NCBI GenBank assembly: GCA_017590115.1
Contig: JAGGNK010008781.1
Location: 6,179,371 to 6,243,370, forward strand
Length of the DNA: 64,000 nt
From: Montifringilla adamsi
Taxonomy: Eukaryota; Chordata; Aves; Passeriformes; Passeridae
Reading direction: 5' to 3'
This document shows positions 22,590-35,194 of this stretch, piece by piece. A program made the position numbers and the translations under genes. The notes under the pieces are model-generated. The model worked only from the letters and a program-made list of their open reading frames with translations, ran no database searches and had not been told where the DNA came from. Positions within the stretch are counted from its first letter, which is position 1, and each line of letters begins with the position of its first letter.

Positions 22590-25500
22590 GTATCTCCATC
22601 CTCCAAGCAAGGCCCTGTTGTGCTCACCCTGCCCTAGGTCTGCACTGCCTGCATCCCTTGCCTACACCCCTTCCAGTGCAGAGGGAACCAGATGGGAACA
22701 AGCACAGACAAGGTGAGGCGACCCTGCAAGGGGAAGGGCACGGAGTCAACAGCACACAGCTGCTGGGAGCACTGAGAGCAGTGGGGGACGTGGAGCTGCA
22801 CTCCGTGCATTTTAACACGGGCTCTAATTGAATTCATTATGAGAACCACATCCCCACCTCATCAACACCATACGGCATTTTGCAGCTGTGGTCGTAACTC
22901 AGCTTCATCCAAAGCCTGCAGTGGCGAGGAATGAGCAGCAGCAACCGTGTCACTTTGTCAAAGGCTCTTGTGCAGGGTATGGATAACAGGCAAGTGCAGG
23001 CAAAGTCAAGAGGAAAGTCGGGGCTTTGATTTTCTTAATTTTAATGGTAGTTTTGACATATCAGAAGCAGAGAATCTTTTGCATATGGTCACATTTTTTA
23101 AAAAGTTGGCAAATAACAGTGGAAGTGCAAGGTCAGTGGATGTACCTATGGGCTGTGTTACATCAGGGACAGTTCCCAGACTGAGCAGTTCCAGGATCTG
23201 TTGTTGTCACAGGGCCATACCACATCCAGTCCCACTTGTTTTCCCTCTTCTCCAAATCCTCTGCTCTCAGAAAAAAAAACAATATTCAGAATGAGAGACA
23301 TGTTGGAAACCAGGAGTGAGTCCTGACAGTCCATGTGCTTTAGCAGCTGTTACCTTGGGATAATGAGGTCAATCCTTTCCAAAGTGAACTCCACAAAATC
23401 TCTGTTCTGTCTGGAGTGACACATAAGGACGTCACACAGACCTCCTACAGACTTGGCACAACATGTGACACATTTCCACAGACTTCAGTTAACTAAGGCC
23501 TCCTAGAGTTCTCCTGCATCCATGTGCCCAGGCAAGGACATTCCAGGGGATCTGGGGGGCTGTTCCCCCACTCACAGGGATAAGCACATGAGGGGCAGGT
23601 GGGTGGATGTTACAGGACTCTTTAGAGGGCAATGACAACATTCTTTCTTTTCCATCATACAGCAACTAAACACTGGCATTAACTTGACAATGAATATTTG
23701 GTATTTCCCCTCTTTCCTAGGGTGTCAGTCTCTAGAGACCTCCCCTGCACTATGCACGTGGGCACACTTGCCCACACTCATCTGTCTAAAATAACTCCTG
23801 CTTGATCCACACCATTTAAAAAGCCTCACAGGCAGTGGCCAGGACTCCTTTCTTTCTTTGTCCTACGATAAAACTTTGTTCAGCAAGCCAAAGGACAAAA
23901 CCCCTGGAATTTCATCTTGGCTGCTCATCCCTCTTTCTTCCCCCTGTCTCAGAAGTGCAGTTGCTTCCAGCAGCTCTGCTGCCTTGCCTCAGGAGAGGGT
24001 CTCTTTAGGAGGAAACCACAGTTCCCTTAAATTGAGAGGGGCCAGAACTGAAAAAAACTCGGAGGTTTGGCAGGGCTTAGATCTGAAGCTTTAGTATGAG
24101 TCTCTCTAAAGACTGAGAAAAGGAAATTTCACAGAATGGGTGTTAAAAAAAGAAAAAAATCTGTAATCAGTCTAATTTGATAACCAATTTGTCACAGCCA
24201 TGCTCTCACCCTTGCTTTTGAAATGAATGCTGTTTGGAGACAAATGTCAGCAAGCTGGGCTGGAGTGTGAAATCCATCACAAGCACAGCCACCAGATGTG
24301 TTGGCTTTATGAACTTCGGATTTCCTGAACCTCTTGGTTAAAAAGCATCTGTCTCTATAACTCGAGATCAGGAGTGGTGAATTCAGCAGCAAACAATCAA
24401 GTCAAAGCTGTTTATTGAGAAGTTTCTTATTTCTTGAGAAGTTTCATCAGATGAGGTTATTCATCATGGAATACATGCTCCATTCAAGCAGTTTGAAACT
24501 TTCCAACAATTATTTGGTTCCAGACTCACTGGATGCAAACTACTCTAATATAGTTATCATTTCCAGGTGCAAATGTTCAGTAATGAACCCAAACTTGTCT
24601 TTTGTTAAAGTCTCACAGCTGAGCTTATGACATTTATTAATCTCTAGAAGCACACACTTCTGATGCAAACTATAAAATTATCCATTTGAGGCAAATCCTA
24701 GATCTTCATTGGAAAAGCCTTGATTTATACGGTTGTAAAACTTTTGCAGGAAGCATACAGTCGTTGACTTACAAAGAAAGCTGGAAAGAGGAAGCTTCTT
24801 CATTTGCAAATTCAGCGTTCAAAATCAAGAGCAACATTCTTGTCGTCTGACTTCCCTATAAAACCATTTTAACATCACACTGAGCTACACTATGAACCCA
24901 TATTTATAAAAAACTTGCAGGTATTTCTATCATACCACAGTTTAAATTCAGCATTTTAGCTCATACCACCTCTTGCTCGCACAGCACACATGGGAGATGT
25001 CCCTTTTTTTCCAAAAAACTCTGGAGTGAGCAGCTTCCACAAAAAAACACCGGTAAAGCTGCCTCAAATCCAAGTTCAGTACCAGGTTTGCAATCTTCTG
25101 TCCAGTAATATTTGTTACAAGCACACATTTACACAAAGCTGCCTGGATCCATATAGGACAGGAATTGTAAGTTTTAAACATTTTGTTCTCAAATTTCTCT
25201 GCTGGGGTCAAGACAGAACAGCTGAACTGCTCGTTCATCCTCCCGAATTTAGCTCCTTATGTCTGGGACTGAGGGGCACAGGAGGCATCCCCTTCATATT
25301 CCCAAGTTTTGGGGCTGGATGCATTTCTCCCAGCGGGAGAACATGCTCAGGGAGGAACTTGCTCAGCAGCACCAACACCACTGAATGAGCCCCAGGCTGG
25401 GCACTGCCACAGGTGCCACCACAGTGCCCCAGCACAGCCCTGCCCTTCCCATTTTTCTCTTACCTCCTTTCTGCTCTGGATGATCATTCCTGCTCCAAAA

Positions 25501-26640
25501 GGCAATAAAAGCACCGGGGGGTGCTACTCCTTGTCCTGTTTGTCTGAGAGCCCAGCACAAAGGCAGTTCAGGATCAACTGAACTGTACTGTAAATTGATG
25601 ATCAGGCAATAAAACTGTCTTTAGATAAGTAGAACAGTTTGCATACGCCTTTGTGCGTGCACCTGCCTGTTCAGCCAGTCATCACTCATTTCACAGCTCA
25701 TTTCGCTGACTGTGGTCTGCAGGTTTTATCTCTTTAATTGGCCAAACAATACACACCTTGTCTCTGCACATAAAGTCCAGTGCTAACGTGTGTGTCTCCT
25801 ACAACTTGGTGGTTTGGCTCTCTTTTAATCAGCTCTAAGTAATGCTGAGTATTTAAGGTGGAGTGGTTTTTTTGGGGTTTTTTTTTGTGTGATTGTTCCC
25901 TCTCTACAATGCAAATACTCAAACTTCTGCAAGGATTTTGATTCTGGCCAATCTTTGAGAGCCCACATCAGTGTCTATTGAAGCTCAGGGGCAGAGTCCC
26001 TTTGATGTCAACTGGCTTTGGGGTGGACACAGCAGGGCTAAAATGAAAAGACAAGAAATGTGAGTTCCCCTCCCTCCCAAGCAAGGAGTCTAAAGCAGAA
26101 CAGTGTAATAGCAGAAATGTATCAGTTACCCTGCTTCAGGGGGTTTCTGTGGGAAATGATTGGGTTTTTAAACTCCCAAGCAGTCACAGGCTTTAGCATC
26201 TCCACTGAGGCCAGCAGAGTTAATGCAGTTACAGCCTTGGCTTGAGAAGAAGTTAACACCAAGAGCAGCTGAAGCTGCCCAGGCAGAGCAGGGGCCTCCA
26301 GCAGCGTGTTCCTCCTCCTGCTGCACCTTTCACTGCTCCCTCTCCCAGTGCTCCCAATCCCATCCTGCAGGGCACTGCACAGCCCCTGTGCATCCCACGG
26401 GGGGTGCAGGGGATGCTGCTGCTGCACCATCACCTGCCAAGGGACTCTGCACAGCCCAGCTCTGCCTGAGGCTCCTGCCGGAGCCACCAAGAACCAGGAC
26501 AAACACGGCAGAGTGGACGAGGCTCTCTGGGAAAGGATGAGCACCCATTCCTGTGGCAGTTTGAGCAGCAAGGCCGGAGAGAACCACTCAAAAACACACA
26601 CACCCACACAGGCTTTGCAGCATGATTAGTTTTTGGCGAA
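22590..26640. other. Non-coding stretch, no gene seen
   Basis: No convincing gene or transposon. A plus-strand frame at 22947-23294 is open for 115 codons without domains. At 26122-26629 several frames on both strands are open in GC-rich DNA. A T-rich tract with GGGG lies at 25866-25888. Confidence 0.5.
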
Positions 26641-26995
26641 GACACACGGAATGTAGGGGGGGGGAAAGTGCTGTCTTTGTTCGAGGATGCAAATGAGCAT
26701 CTTTTTTAGAAGCTGAGAAAGAGCCCCGACTAACCAAAATTGTGCATTGACTGAAATAAGCCAGGCTGCCTTTCAGATGTAGACTTCAGACAGAAAATGA
26801 AACATATCAAAGTGTCTGATTTGACGTGGCTTGCAGCTGCAAGGCAAAGCGACTGTCCCATTTTTTTCCCCTGAGGCAAACACTCAAGATTTTCTTGATC
26901 TTATCTTTGTCTTTCTATAAGTCTTTGAAAACCATCTGTAGAGATTCATAAAGGGTATTTGTGTTTTAAGTAAACTGCAGAAGTGATCTATACGG
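26640..26995. other. Candidate conserved non-coding element with octamer
   Basis: A perfect octamer ATGCAAAT occurs at 26687-26694, followed by complex sequence including ACATATCAAAGTGTCTG and GATTTGACGTGGC. A G9 run at 26656-26664 marks the start. The regulatory role is inferred. Confidence 0.36.
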
Positions 26996-26999
26996 AACA

Positions 27000-28950
27000 G
27001 ATGGAAACAAATCAAAAAGCTTAACGGGATGCAGAAAAACAGCAACACTTAGAAAAATACTAGATATGGATGAGTAGGCAGGTTGTCTCCCATTTGTATT
27101 ACATTTGGTGTGGCATCTCTTTCCTGGAGCTCTCTCTGCAGCCCGCACAGTGAGCTCTCCTCTCTGCTCTCCTGTCCTTGTTCACAGGCTGCAAAACACT
27201 TCCCTGGCTGCGTTTGCTCTTCTGGACAAGCATCCCTGTGATGGGAATTGTTCAGCTCCTTGGCAGAGCCCTCCTATCCACCCGGAGACCTCAGTGCAGC
27301 TCCCTCAGAAATAGATTGCATTTGACAGTAAAGGGTTCTGATTTTTCACGACTTGCCAAAACACTTCTGCACGGGGAAGGTGGGGGAGAAAAGTGCTACA
27401 AATCAATCTCGGCCTGCCCGGGGATGCTGCGGTTGTTTGTTTGCTCCGGGTGATGTTTTTTTCTGACAGACAATTTCAAAGAAGCACAAGACTGCTTCCT
27501 CAGTACCAGCTTTTCATAGAAGACACAATAAGGTGCAGAATGATGTGTCTTACTGGAGTGAGTAGGCGTTAATGGGACTTCCTGAGAGTACTAGCAAAAC
27601 CCACAGAGAAAAAGAGAACAAAACACTAACAAAATTTTCCCTGGTGTTTCAGCTGCAGCCTTGCTTGTTCTGTCCGCATTAGTCAGAGCCCTGCATGCCC
27701 AGTTTGGGGAGGATGCTGTGACACTGCAGGGGAGCATCAGTCCTGCTTCAGATCAGTCATTGCAGTGAAGCTGTGGCCAAGGATGGGTTTTGCTCAGGGT
27801 TACAAAGACAGTTTATATATCAATGTGGCTCTGACTTCACAAAATTCCCAGCAGTTTGCTGGGAGAGTCTGGTCCCTGCTAACACAAAGTCTGGACTGTA
27901 TAATCTCCTCCATAAATTTATCAGCTTCCATCATAAAACCACTCGGACACAGGGTTGCTGCACAGCTGTTTCATAACCTCAACCCTCTGGTGGCAGCAAT
28001 GCCTGTTTTCTTTCCAGCTTACATGTATTAATGGCCAGTTTGTACCTTTATTTCCCCTCCTCCTTTTCCTTTCTTTACTCACCAGTCCCTAACAGGCCCG
28101 AGGCAAAGGTTAAGGTAAATTCCAGATGGGAGACCCAGATGGGGATGGAGAAGGCTGTTGGAGTGACATCAAAGCACTCCTCCACTTTGTTTCTGTAGGA
28201 TGTTACATGATAGAAGTTCAAGATAAATGTGTGTTTCTATTGAGCTACTTAATTTATTACAAAGCCAAGACACAGGTCCTGCCTTAAGGATCTCAGGAGG
28301 TGGGTGTCCTTATCCTGCAGTCCCCAGGACAGTCCTCAAGAAGGACATTAGGGACAGTCATGTCCCTTTAGACTGAGACTCTTTGGCTGGGGTCCCCAGA
28401 CACACTTTAAATGAAGGAATGACAGGATATGCTTTGGCCCCACATCAATCTTCCCCCACCAAGATGAAAGTCCAGCAAGTTTAAACTGAGCTCAGGGCTG
28501 AGCTCAGCGCAGACCCAGATGTGTTCCCACTGCTGTCAGAGGGAATTCATCTTTGGCTTTGCTATAGATGAGCAGGACAGTGTCAGAAGCATCTGAAAAC
28601 TCATTTCTCCTCTCTATGCCAGGAAGCAGGGCCAGAGCAAGCCCTTCACATCCCTCCACTGCCTCAGCATGGGCTCAGGCCAGGAGCAGCTGTAGTGGGA
28701 AAGGCCCTTCCATGTCTACCCTCCAGCCTCCAGGACAATCACTGTGCTGTGCTACCCACTTTGACCACCTCTCTCTTTGATCAAGGAAATGAAGCATTTT
28801 CCTACATTTTTCTCTGTCCCTTCCAAAGAGGTCATTGCCTTCTGCTCAGTCATGCCAGCTTCCGTCTCCAGAAGGGAACAGGCCAATACTGATTTCCACC
28901 CTTGCCCATGAGGCCACACTCATGAGACAAAGTGTGGATGACATCTGGGG
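27000..28950. other. Non-coding stretch, no gene seen
   Basis: Mixed-composition DNA. Frames at 27765-28031 and 28568-28892 are short and carry no domain. No repeats are recognised. Confidence 0.5.
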
Positions 28951-28956
28951 CACTGT

Positions 28957-28998
28957 CACCCTGAACACACCCATTTTCACCCTGAACACACCCATTTT
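28957..28998 (+). repeat. Perfect 21-bp tandem duplication
   Basis: Two identical copies of CACCCTGAACACACCCATTTT at 28957-28977 and 28978-28998. Identity suggests recent origin or copy-number variation. Confidence 0.92.
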
Positions 28999-29139
28999 CA
29001 CCCCCTCTGGAGCTTAGCCAGCTCCACACTCTGCCTCCTGAGCAAAGCACGAGGCATCTCATGCTGTCATCCCAATGGCCCTTTGGTATTTGTGTCCATG
29101 TAAGTGCAAATTCCCAGTTCTATCCATCTACCAGCCTGG

Positions 29140-29357
29140 AGAGCCTTGCATGCAAAAATAGAGGCAATACTGTGACTGATATTTTTAGAAGGGGAATGCA
29201 TATGTAAATTATTCCCCTGAAAATGTCTCTGTGCGTCAGCCTCTCCCCTGATTCAGAGAACATCCCTTCTATCTTTTCCTCAAGTACACGCTGCGTACAG
29301 AGAAGCTTAACATCTCAGGCAGAGAAGGTTGCTGCAAAAGTGATTCATCTATCACAT
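29140..29357. other. Candidate conserved non-coding element beside CpG cluster
   Basis: Complex sequence with GAATGCATATGTAAATTATT and ACACGCTGCGTACAG that leads directly into the CpG cluster. It may form one regulatory unit with it. Confidence 0.3.
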
Positions 29358-29660
29358 CCTTCACAGCTTCGCTAAACGGGAACGGTGCGAATCTCTGCCC
29401 CCAGCCTTGGCTGCTCCGGAGCTCCCGACTTCCCTCCCATTCACAGCTTCGAAGGCGAGGAGCGCGCCTGGCTGCCTCACCTCGCCGGCCCCAGCCTCCC
29501 GCCGTATGCTTCCTGCTGAGGATGCAGGCAGAATCCAGACAGGCCCATCTGCCGGGAGCTCCTTCCCGGCCGGAGCCTCGGGGGATGTGGATGGAGCTGT
29601 CCGGGCGGCGAGGAGCCCTCACTGCCTTCTGCAGCATCCCACCGAGCATCCCGCCCGTGA
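29358..29660. promoter_or_regulatory. CpG-island-like cluster
   Basis: About 20 CpG dinucleotides by eye in 300 bases, against a CpG-poor background. No TATA box, start codon context or exon was recognised on either strand, so a promoter assignment is open. It may be an orphan CpG island. A minisatellite starts at its downstream edge. Confidence 0.5.
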
Positions 29661-29845
29661 TTCCTGAGCATCCTGAGCATCCCACCCGTGATTCCTGAGC
29701 ATCCTGAGCATCCCACCCGTGATCCTGCACCCAGAGCATCCCACCCATGATTCCAGAGCATCCCATCCGTGATCCTGCATCCTGAGCATCCCACCCATGA
29801 TTCCAGAGCATCCCATCCGTGATCCTGCATCCAGAGCATTCCACT
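29644..29845. repeat. Higher-order minisatellite (22-, 28- and 31-bp units)
   Basis: All units start GAGCATCC. Two 31-bp units (a 22-bp GAGCATCCCACCCGTGATTC-type core plus a 9-bp partial) are followed by a 28-bp unit, then two copies of a 22+28 pair at 29734-29783 and 29784-29833, and a truncated unit. The 50-bp pair repeat shows amplification of a two-unit block. Open frames that cross it are produced by the repetition. Confidence 0.93.
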
Positions 29846-30114
29846 GGCTCAGCCCCCAGCAGCTGAGGGGGCTGATCCCACGCGTGCTCAGCGCTGGTGA
29901 TGGGGAGGCTCCCAAGAGGAGGAGGAGGCACTCCCAGCCACCAACACACGCAGCTGTTTCTGTGTGAGGGGGTTTCTCCACCCCCTCACACCCCCATCCT
30001 CCATCCGTGCAACCTGCCCAAATCTCCTGTGGTCCCAGAGGCTGCTCAGCAGCTCAGGCAGGGCAGGAGCTGTGCCCAGGGATCTCACAGTGCCCTGAGC
30101 TCTGGGAGGTAAAC

Positions 30115-30440
30115 AACCCAGCCCCCGACGTTATGTTCCATCACTGTCCAGAAGCTATTAGAAGGCTAATTAAAATGAATAAATCACTTAAGTATTCAGA
30201 GTTCATATCCCATTAATTCAACAGTGCAAGATACAGAGGAAAAGACAAAGGCTGAAGAAAAGGCCAAGGACGCCACAGAAACGTTCTGCAGTGTGGATTT
30301 TTTTACCCTCCATTCTTGTAATACAAAAGATAAGTCTGTCTCCTGGCTTATCTAGATACATTTGTAAAGATTAAAACCACACTTCTTTGCCTTTGCATTG
30401 TGCTGTAAATGATTAGCCCATGGTATTGTTAAGCAGGTGC
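30115..30440. other. AT-rich candidate conserved non-coding element
   Basis: Contains GACGTTATG, GGCTAATTAAAATGAATAAA and CCCATTAATTCAACAG, with complex sequence between. No coding frame or repeat is recognised. Confidence 0.34.
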
Positions 30441-31319
30441 TCTGCCAGCCCCAAGGTTCTGACTTAAGCCACAAAAACAGGGAAATTCAGAGAGGACCCT
30501 GCTGCTGCTGTGAGGAGCAGCCAGGCAGACAGGACACTGCCCCTTCCTTGCCCTTGCAGGCAGATGGGGAGATGGGGCTGCACATGCAGCCTCAGCTCTA
30601 CAGGAGAGGCTGGCCTCAATTCCCGCTCCAGGAAAAAAGAGCATTTTACTGTTTATTGGTGCTGTTTGGGAATATGGACACTGGTACCCAGGCAAGGGCA
30701 TATCTCCCACCTGGAGCAGCCCAGTGACCTCACTTCCAGGACTCCACTCTGGCTTTAAGGCTGGCTATGAGATGGATCAGCAGTTTTCAAAGCCTTGGGC
30801 ACAATCCAGGGAGGTGTCCCTGCAGAGAAACCACTGTCCTCAAGCACATCCTGAAAACCCAGCTCAGCAGGAATGAGCAGGCTGCAGGAGAGGAGTCAGG
30901 TAGCTCAGAGGGTGGGAAATGGGATCACACCTCAGAAAAGCCACTGAAATAGCTGTTGCACAGCCCTGCAGCCTGTAAGACCTGGATGTTGCCCTGCTGC
31001 AAAGATCTGTTTGCAATGGTTCAGTGTGAGGCCTTAGGGAAATTCTAGAGTGGCTCTGGTGCCAACCCCACCTCACACTGCCAGGTTTATGCTGATCTAT
31101 CACCCTGCTTCACATTCCTTTTCAAAAACTTTTTTTGCAGGCACGTAGGTCCTCTCTGTCTCTCTGAAAATATTGCTGGGTCAGAGAAATTCAGCTACAG
31201 GCAGCCTCCTGAAGAATGGCTGTGCTTGTACCCCAAAAGACTCTACTCACAGTCCTATGGTTTGGAGCTGAAGAAAACCTAACTCCAGGAAAGGCATTTC
31301 TTTGTCACATTCCAGACCA
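30441..31319. other. Non-coding stretch, no gene seen
   Basis: GC-moderate sequence with overlapping frames of under 97 codons on both strands and no domains. Confidence 0.45.
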
Positions 31320-31620
31320 GCACAAATTAATGTATTGGCATTAAAAGTCCATGAAAAATGAGGTTAATTACAGAAACGATGACCTTTATATACTGCAGCT
31401 CAGGCATGGGCTGCTCTCATACATCATCACGTTAGGAAGAGCCACTTACTGACACACAACAGCAAATAATAAATAATAAATAATTAATCCATCAAACTAA
31501 ATTGAACTTTGTGTAATGTAGTCCTGACAAAGCATAGATTAATTTGCCTAATCCATCATCTGTTAATCCTTCATCCCTAAGAAATGCACGTAAGTGCTAC
31601 AGCTGTGTCATTCAAGTCTA
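31320..31620. other. Candidate conserved non-coding element
   Basis: Has GGTTAATTACAGAAACGATG, ACATCATCACGTTAGG, and a GATTAATTTGCCTAATCCATC segment. A (AAATAAT)3 run at 31464-31484 is inside it. Enhancer-like character is inferred. Confidence 0.38.
31464..31484 (+). repeat. (AAATAAT)3 microsatellite
   Basis: Three perfect 7-bp units. Confidence 0.9.
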
Positions 31621-31922
31621 TTCCTACAGGCAGGGTGACTCAGGTACAGTCTTCCTGAAATCCATCAACTGAATTTCCCACCTTTAGCAAATACTGCCAG
31701 AGCTTTGCAGATTCCATATGTCAAAGGTGGTTAACTGGAGCATCAGAAATTCTGGATTTATGAAGCCACAAAAATAACAATCAGGGGTTTGTATCATGTG
31801 TAACTAAGACAGTTACACTGAGTTTAGTGCATTGTTTGAACTATAAATAATGAATGTTAATATTCAATGTTAAAGGAAACTGGAGCTGTAACCCATACTA
31901 GTAGATCTACACAGTAAAGCTC

Positions 31923-31950
31923 ATTGCATAAAACCTCATTGCATAAAGAG
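31923..31950 (+). repeat. Short tandem duplication, about 15-bp unit
   Basis: CTCATTGCATAAA occurs twice in direct succession separated by AC. Confidence 0.75.
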
Positions 31951-33880
31951 AATAAGGCTCTTGGTAAAAGGAGGAAATGAAGAGGATTTCTAGGTTTCAA
32001 ATGGATTTTATTCTGAGTCTTTTTAGGGTTTTGCAGTTGTGGGAGAGGTAACACAGCATAGCTGGGGAGCTGTACCTGGAGAAGACACAGAAGTGGTAGG
32101 TGTGCCCACCTTACTACAGATACTGGAAATTGGCAATGTATTTCTGTAGCCACCAAGTGCAAAATGGTCCCAGAAAAGAACAACCACTGGATTTAAGTGC
32201 AATAAAATCTCCCAAACTTTCTGTAGTAATCAGAAGCTTTTGTGTCAAACTCAGTTGAAGACAAAGGTGCAAATCAGCAGCTGGTACTGAGCCCTGCAAC
32301 AGGACACAGGCAGGAAGGCAGGCACCCAGGCAAGTTTGGTACTCAGATCTGCTCAACTTCCCAGGTTAGTGAGGAAATTTGGTACAGAATTTAAATACTA
32401 AAGAAACCCAGTCATTTTTTCCCAGATGATGCTGAGTAACAAGTTCCACAGTAGTGGAAATACTCACTTATCCAAACCATTATTGGACACCAGAAAGGTG
32501 CCTACTCCCACACAAGAGCTGGAAATCTGTGTCTGATTTTAAACAAAAAGACAAGAAACCAGCAATTAAATACTTTCCCTTCCTGTAACAGATTACTCCA
32601 AAGTCGTCTCCCAGTCTTGTTGTCCAATCTAATTAATTTGTTCTTTGCAACATTGCTTGCATTTGCTTTAACTGTCAAGTGACACCATGAAGTGACAGTG
32701 CCAAACCTGCCCAGAGGATCCCTGCAGCCCTTCTGCATTCCACATTAACCCCTTGTGTTCCCACTCAGCCTGTGCATTGCTGCTGCTGGATCCTCACCGA
32801 GCAGCTGGGAGGGTGTGCAGGCCTGCAGGGTCCTTCCCTGGCAGAGGGACCAGGAGGATGCCTCCTGTGGCAAAAATCAGCAAAAAAAACCCCAGCAAAA
32901 ATCTTGAAAAATATTCCAGAGATGGCAGGAGAGCAAGGACAGCTGCTGACAGGAGGGCCATGGGTTGCTGCCTTACTTGGCAGCAAAGAGCAGCAACTTG
33001 CATTGGTCCTGCCCCACTGCAGAAGTCTCCATCCCCAAGCAGTAAATATAGTTTGAAGGGAAAAGCTTTCAGAATAGAAAGGCAGGACTGCTGAGTGGGA
33101 GACAACACAAACAACCTTTGCTACACCTCAGGGAGAGGGCACTGCACTCCTAATGCAGTCTCTAGGGTAGAATTACAAAGTATTAACATGCTTGTGTGTA
33201 AAAAGTGCAGCAATAGCTGAAAGCTGGAAACCAAGGGTTAATGGAAGAAGCCACAGTCACCTGTGCAAATGCATATTTAATGTTCTCAGAGGACAACTAT
33301 GCCAACTGCTCAGCAGCCAGGAACTCTTTCTTAAGAGCTACTGTTATAAGCTTCTGATCTAGCTCATAAATAATCATCAAATGAAATGATTTGCTGAACT
33401 AAAACTTTCTCTGTTCTTCCTCAGCTCCTCTTCCATGTCTGGGAGAGGGGGGATGCAGCAGAGCTGCAGGAGCTGGGGCTGATGTGGCTGTGCACAGGGT
33501 AAAATTGTCCCTTGCTTTGCCAGGGGCAGTGTAGGCAGCTGAACCTGGCACAGGGATGCCCCTGGGATGGACTTGGGGACAATCTCAGGACCTTCCTTGG
33601 GTCCCAATTGTCATGTCCATATCTGGGACCTGCCCCAGGCTCCTGCCCTGCACAGCATCCTTCAGGTCCTGCCTCTGCCAGGCTGGGAAAAACTTATCCC
33701 AAGGCAGTGATGATTAGATTATTACCCAGACTTTAATCTCAAAAATCCCAGTCCATTTTCTCCAGCTATCCCTGTACTCAGAAGAGCCAGACTGAACATA
33801 AATTGACACCCAGGTGTTATACGATTACCACTATACAAATAAATGTCATCACATTTAAATCACAACCCAATCTAACTTTG
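31951..33880. other. Non-coding stretch, no gene seen
   Basis: No recognisable gene. At 32753-33114 frames are open on both strands, the longest 113 codons, with no domain. An A-rich tract with CCCC is at 32882-32893. Confidence 0.48.
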
Positions 33881-33960
33881 AGGTCAGCCCTGCTTTCAGC
33901 AAAGGTTGGACTTGGTGACCCCTTGAGGGCCTTGCAACCTAAATTATTTTTTGATCTGGT
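33881..33960 (+). mobile_element. CR1 LINE 3'-end fragment
   Basis: Reads GTCAGCCCTGCTTTCAGC, then GGTTGGACTTGGTGACC, a GAGGGCCTTGCAACCTAAAT segment and a T-rich end. This is the familiar bird CR1 tail, which normally reads GGTTGGACTAGATGACC followed by a CCTTCCAACCT block. Only the last part is present, as is typical of 5'-truncated CR1 copies. Confidence 0.85.
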
Positions 33961-34490
33961 GGTTTTTTCCCTAGGAGAAATTTCCATCTCTTTTAACAGA
34001 AGTAAATTATTGTAAGCCACAGGAAAAAGAAAATTTAATAACAGGTACCTCATATTTTGAAGCTGTGTTGGACTCAAAGCTTTAGGAGAAGCAAATACAT
34101 TAGAAGCCATTGGAGCCTTTAACAGAGGGCACAGGTTGCAATCCTGCAGCAGTCTGCACGAGGCAGGCACCCAGTTCCAGTGCTGGCATGACTGCTTTCA
34201 TATCCACTGCCATGTGATTTTATAATGGTACCCAATTACCTTTCACAGCACAGAAGACAGACTTAAAATATGCCCCACATTTATTTTTTCTCTTATTACT
34301 AAAACACAAACTTGCTTGTAGCAATTTACAGGCTGCCCTCCTCTTCCTGTGAACACCAGTCAGCTCCCAGCAGCGTATTTTTGGTATATTTATACAGCCT
34401 TGTGGTCAGATGGTTATAGTGGTGGGGACAGCCCCTTGCTAAGAGACCCCAAGACCTGCCTGTCCCTCTTGCCAAAGCCAGGGGTGTCCC
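33961..34490. other. Non-coding stretch, no gene seen
   Basis: AT-moderate sequence between the CR1 fragment and the CpG-rich patch. Nothing recognised. Confidence 0.45.
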
Positions 34491-34499
34491 CAGAGCCCC

Positions 34500-34760
34500 C
34501 TGCCCCGCCAAGCAGCCGCAGCTGCTGCGAGCATCAAGCCGCGCTTGTGTCGGGCTTTGATGCTCCCAGGCGGAGGGAGCTTTAACGGCGTGGTGGAGTG
34601 TTGTTTTTACACAAGATTTATCAGCACAGTTAACACACCGCCACGGAGCTGCTCTCCGAGCATGCTCTGCATGGCAATGAGCTCCGGCAAGCCCGGCTGC
34701 TGCCGCAGGTACGCGCTGGCACTCACCTTCAAAGGGCTTTCCAAGCAGCAGAGCAGCAGC
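34500..34760. promoter_or_regulatory. CpG-rich patch
   Basis: About 17 CpGs in 250 bases, clearly above the surroundings. It overlaps the minus-strand exon candidate, so CpG retention could reflect coding constraint, an unmethylated regulatory patch, or both. Confidence 0.45.
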
Positions 34761-34905
34761 ATCACCTCCTGCTCCCTGAGGAGAGCCCGGCCCTGCTGCT
34801 GGGAAGGCAGGGAGGAGCAGAGGTCGTGGACCAGCTTTGTGATGGGCTTGGGATTCAAAATAGATGTAAGTATCTTATTTTCACACAGACGTTTATATAG
34901 GGCTT
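34607..34905 (-). CDS. Candidate coding exon, unidentified
   Basis: A minus-strand frame stays open from 34905 to a stop at the low-coordinate end, about 98 codons without a convincing start. The translation looks protein-like: it begins ALYKRLCENKILTS and later has KLVHDLCSSLP and LPELIAMQSML. A strong donor, AAG|GTGAGT, lies at 34727/34726 in the same frame and could end an exon coding ...LESPLK. Acceptor candidates upstream are weak, for example CCCAAG|CCC at 34847/34846, which would give a 120-nt exon in phase 0. I do not recognise the family. Chance openness in CpG-rich DNA is the main alternative. Confidence 0.25.
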
Positions 34906-35194
34906 ACACATTGTACTGCCTGGAGGAACCTCATGCTCTGGCGGCTGAGACTTTTGGTGGGTTAGGATGTATTTTATCCTGAGCTGTGTGATTTTTCAAT
35001 ATCCAACAGGATGAGATGCTGTGTAAAATAGAGTTCTCAAGCAGAAGCTTTGTTGAATTTTAACAGAGACACATCAATGAGTCCATATCTGAGATCCCAG
35101 GGAGATCAAACAGGAGGCAAGAAAAATTACAGGCGAAAGCATCTGGCATCCTTTGGGGGAAAACTGTCAAAGTGTCACAGGAAAATATAAAGCT

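Noticed and set aside
22947..23294. 115-codon frame with a protein-like middle section
   Set aside because: No splice sites fit its ends, no domain was recognised, and the A-rich end suggests chance.
28957..28998. Short direct repeats considered as a CRISPR array
   Set aside because: Only two copies without spacers. All tandem repeats in this window are head-to-tail and the DNA is vertebrate-like.
29269..29949. 226-codon minus-strand frame
   Set aside because: It crosses the minisatellite and the CpG cluster. Repetition and high GC keep frames open in several registers at once, and no domain is present.
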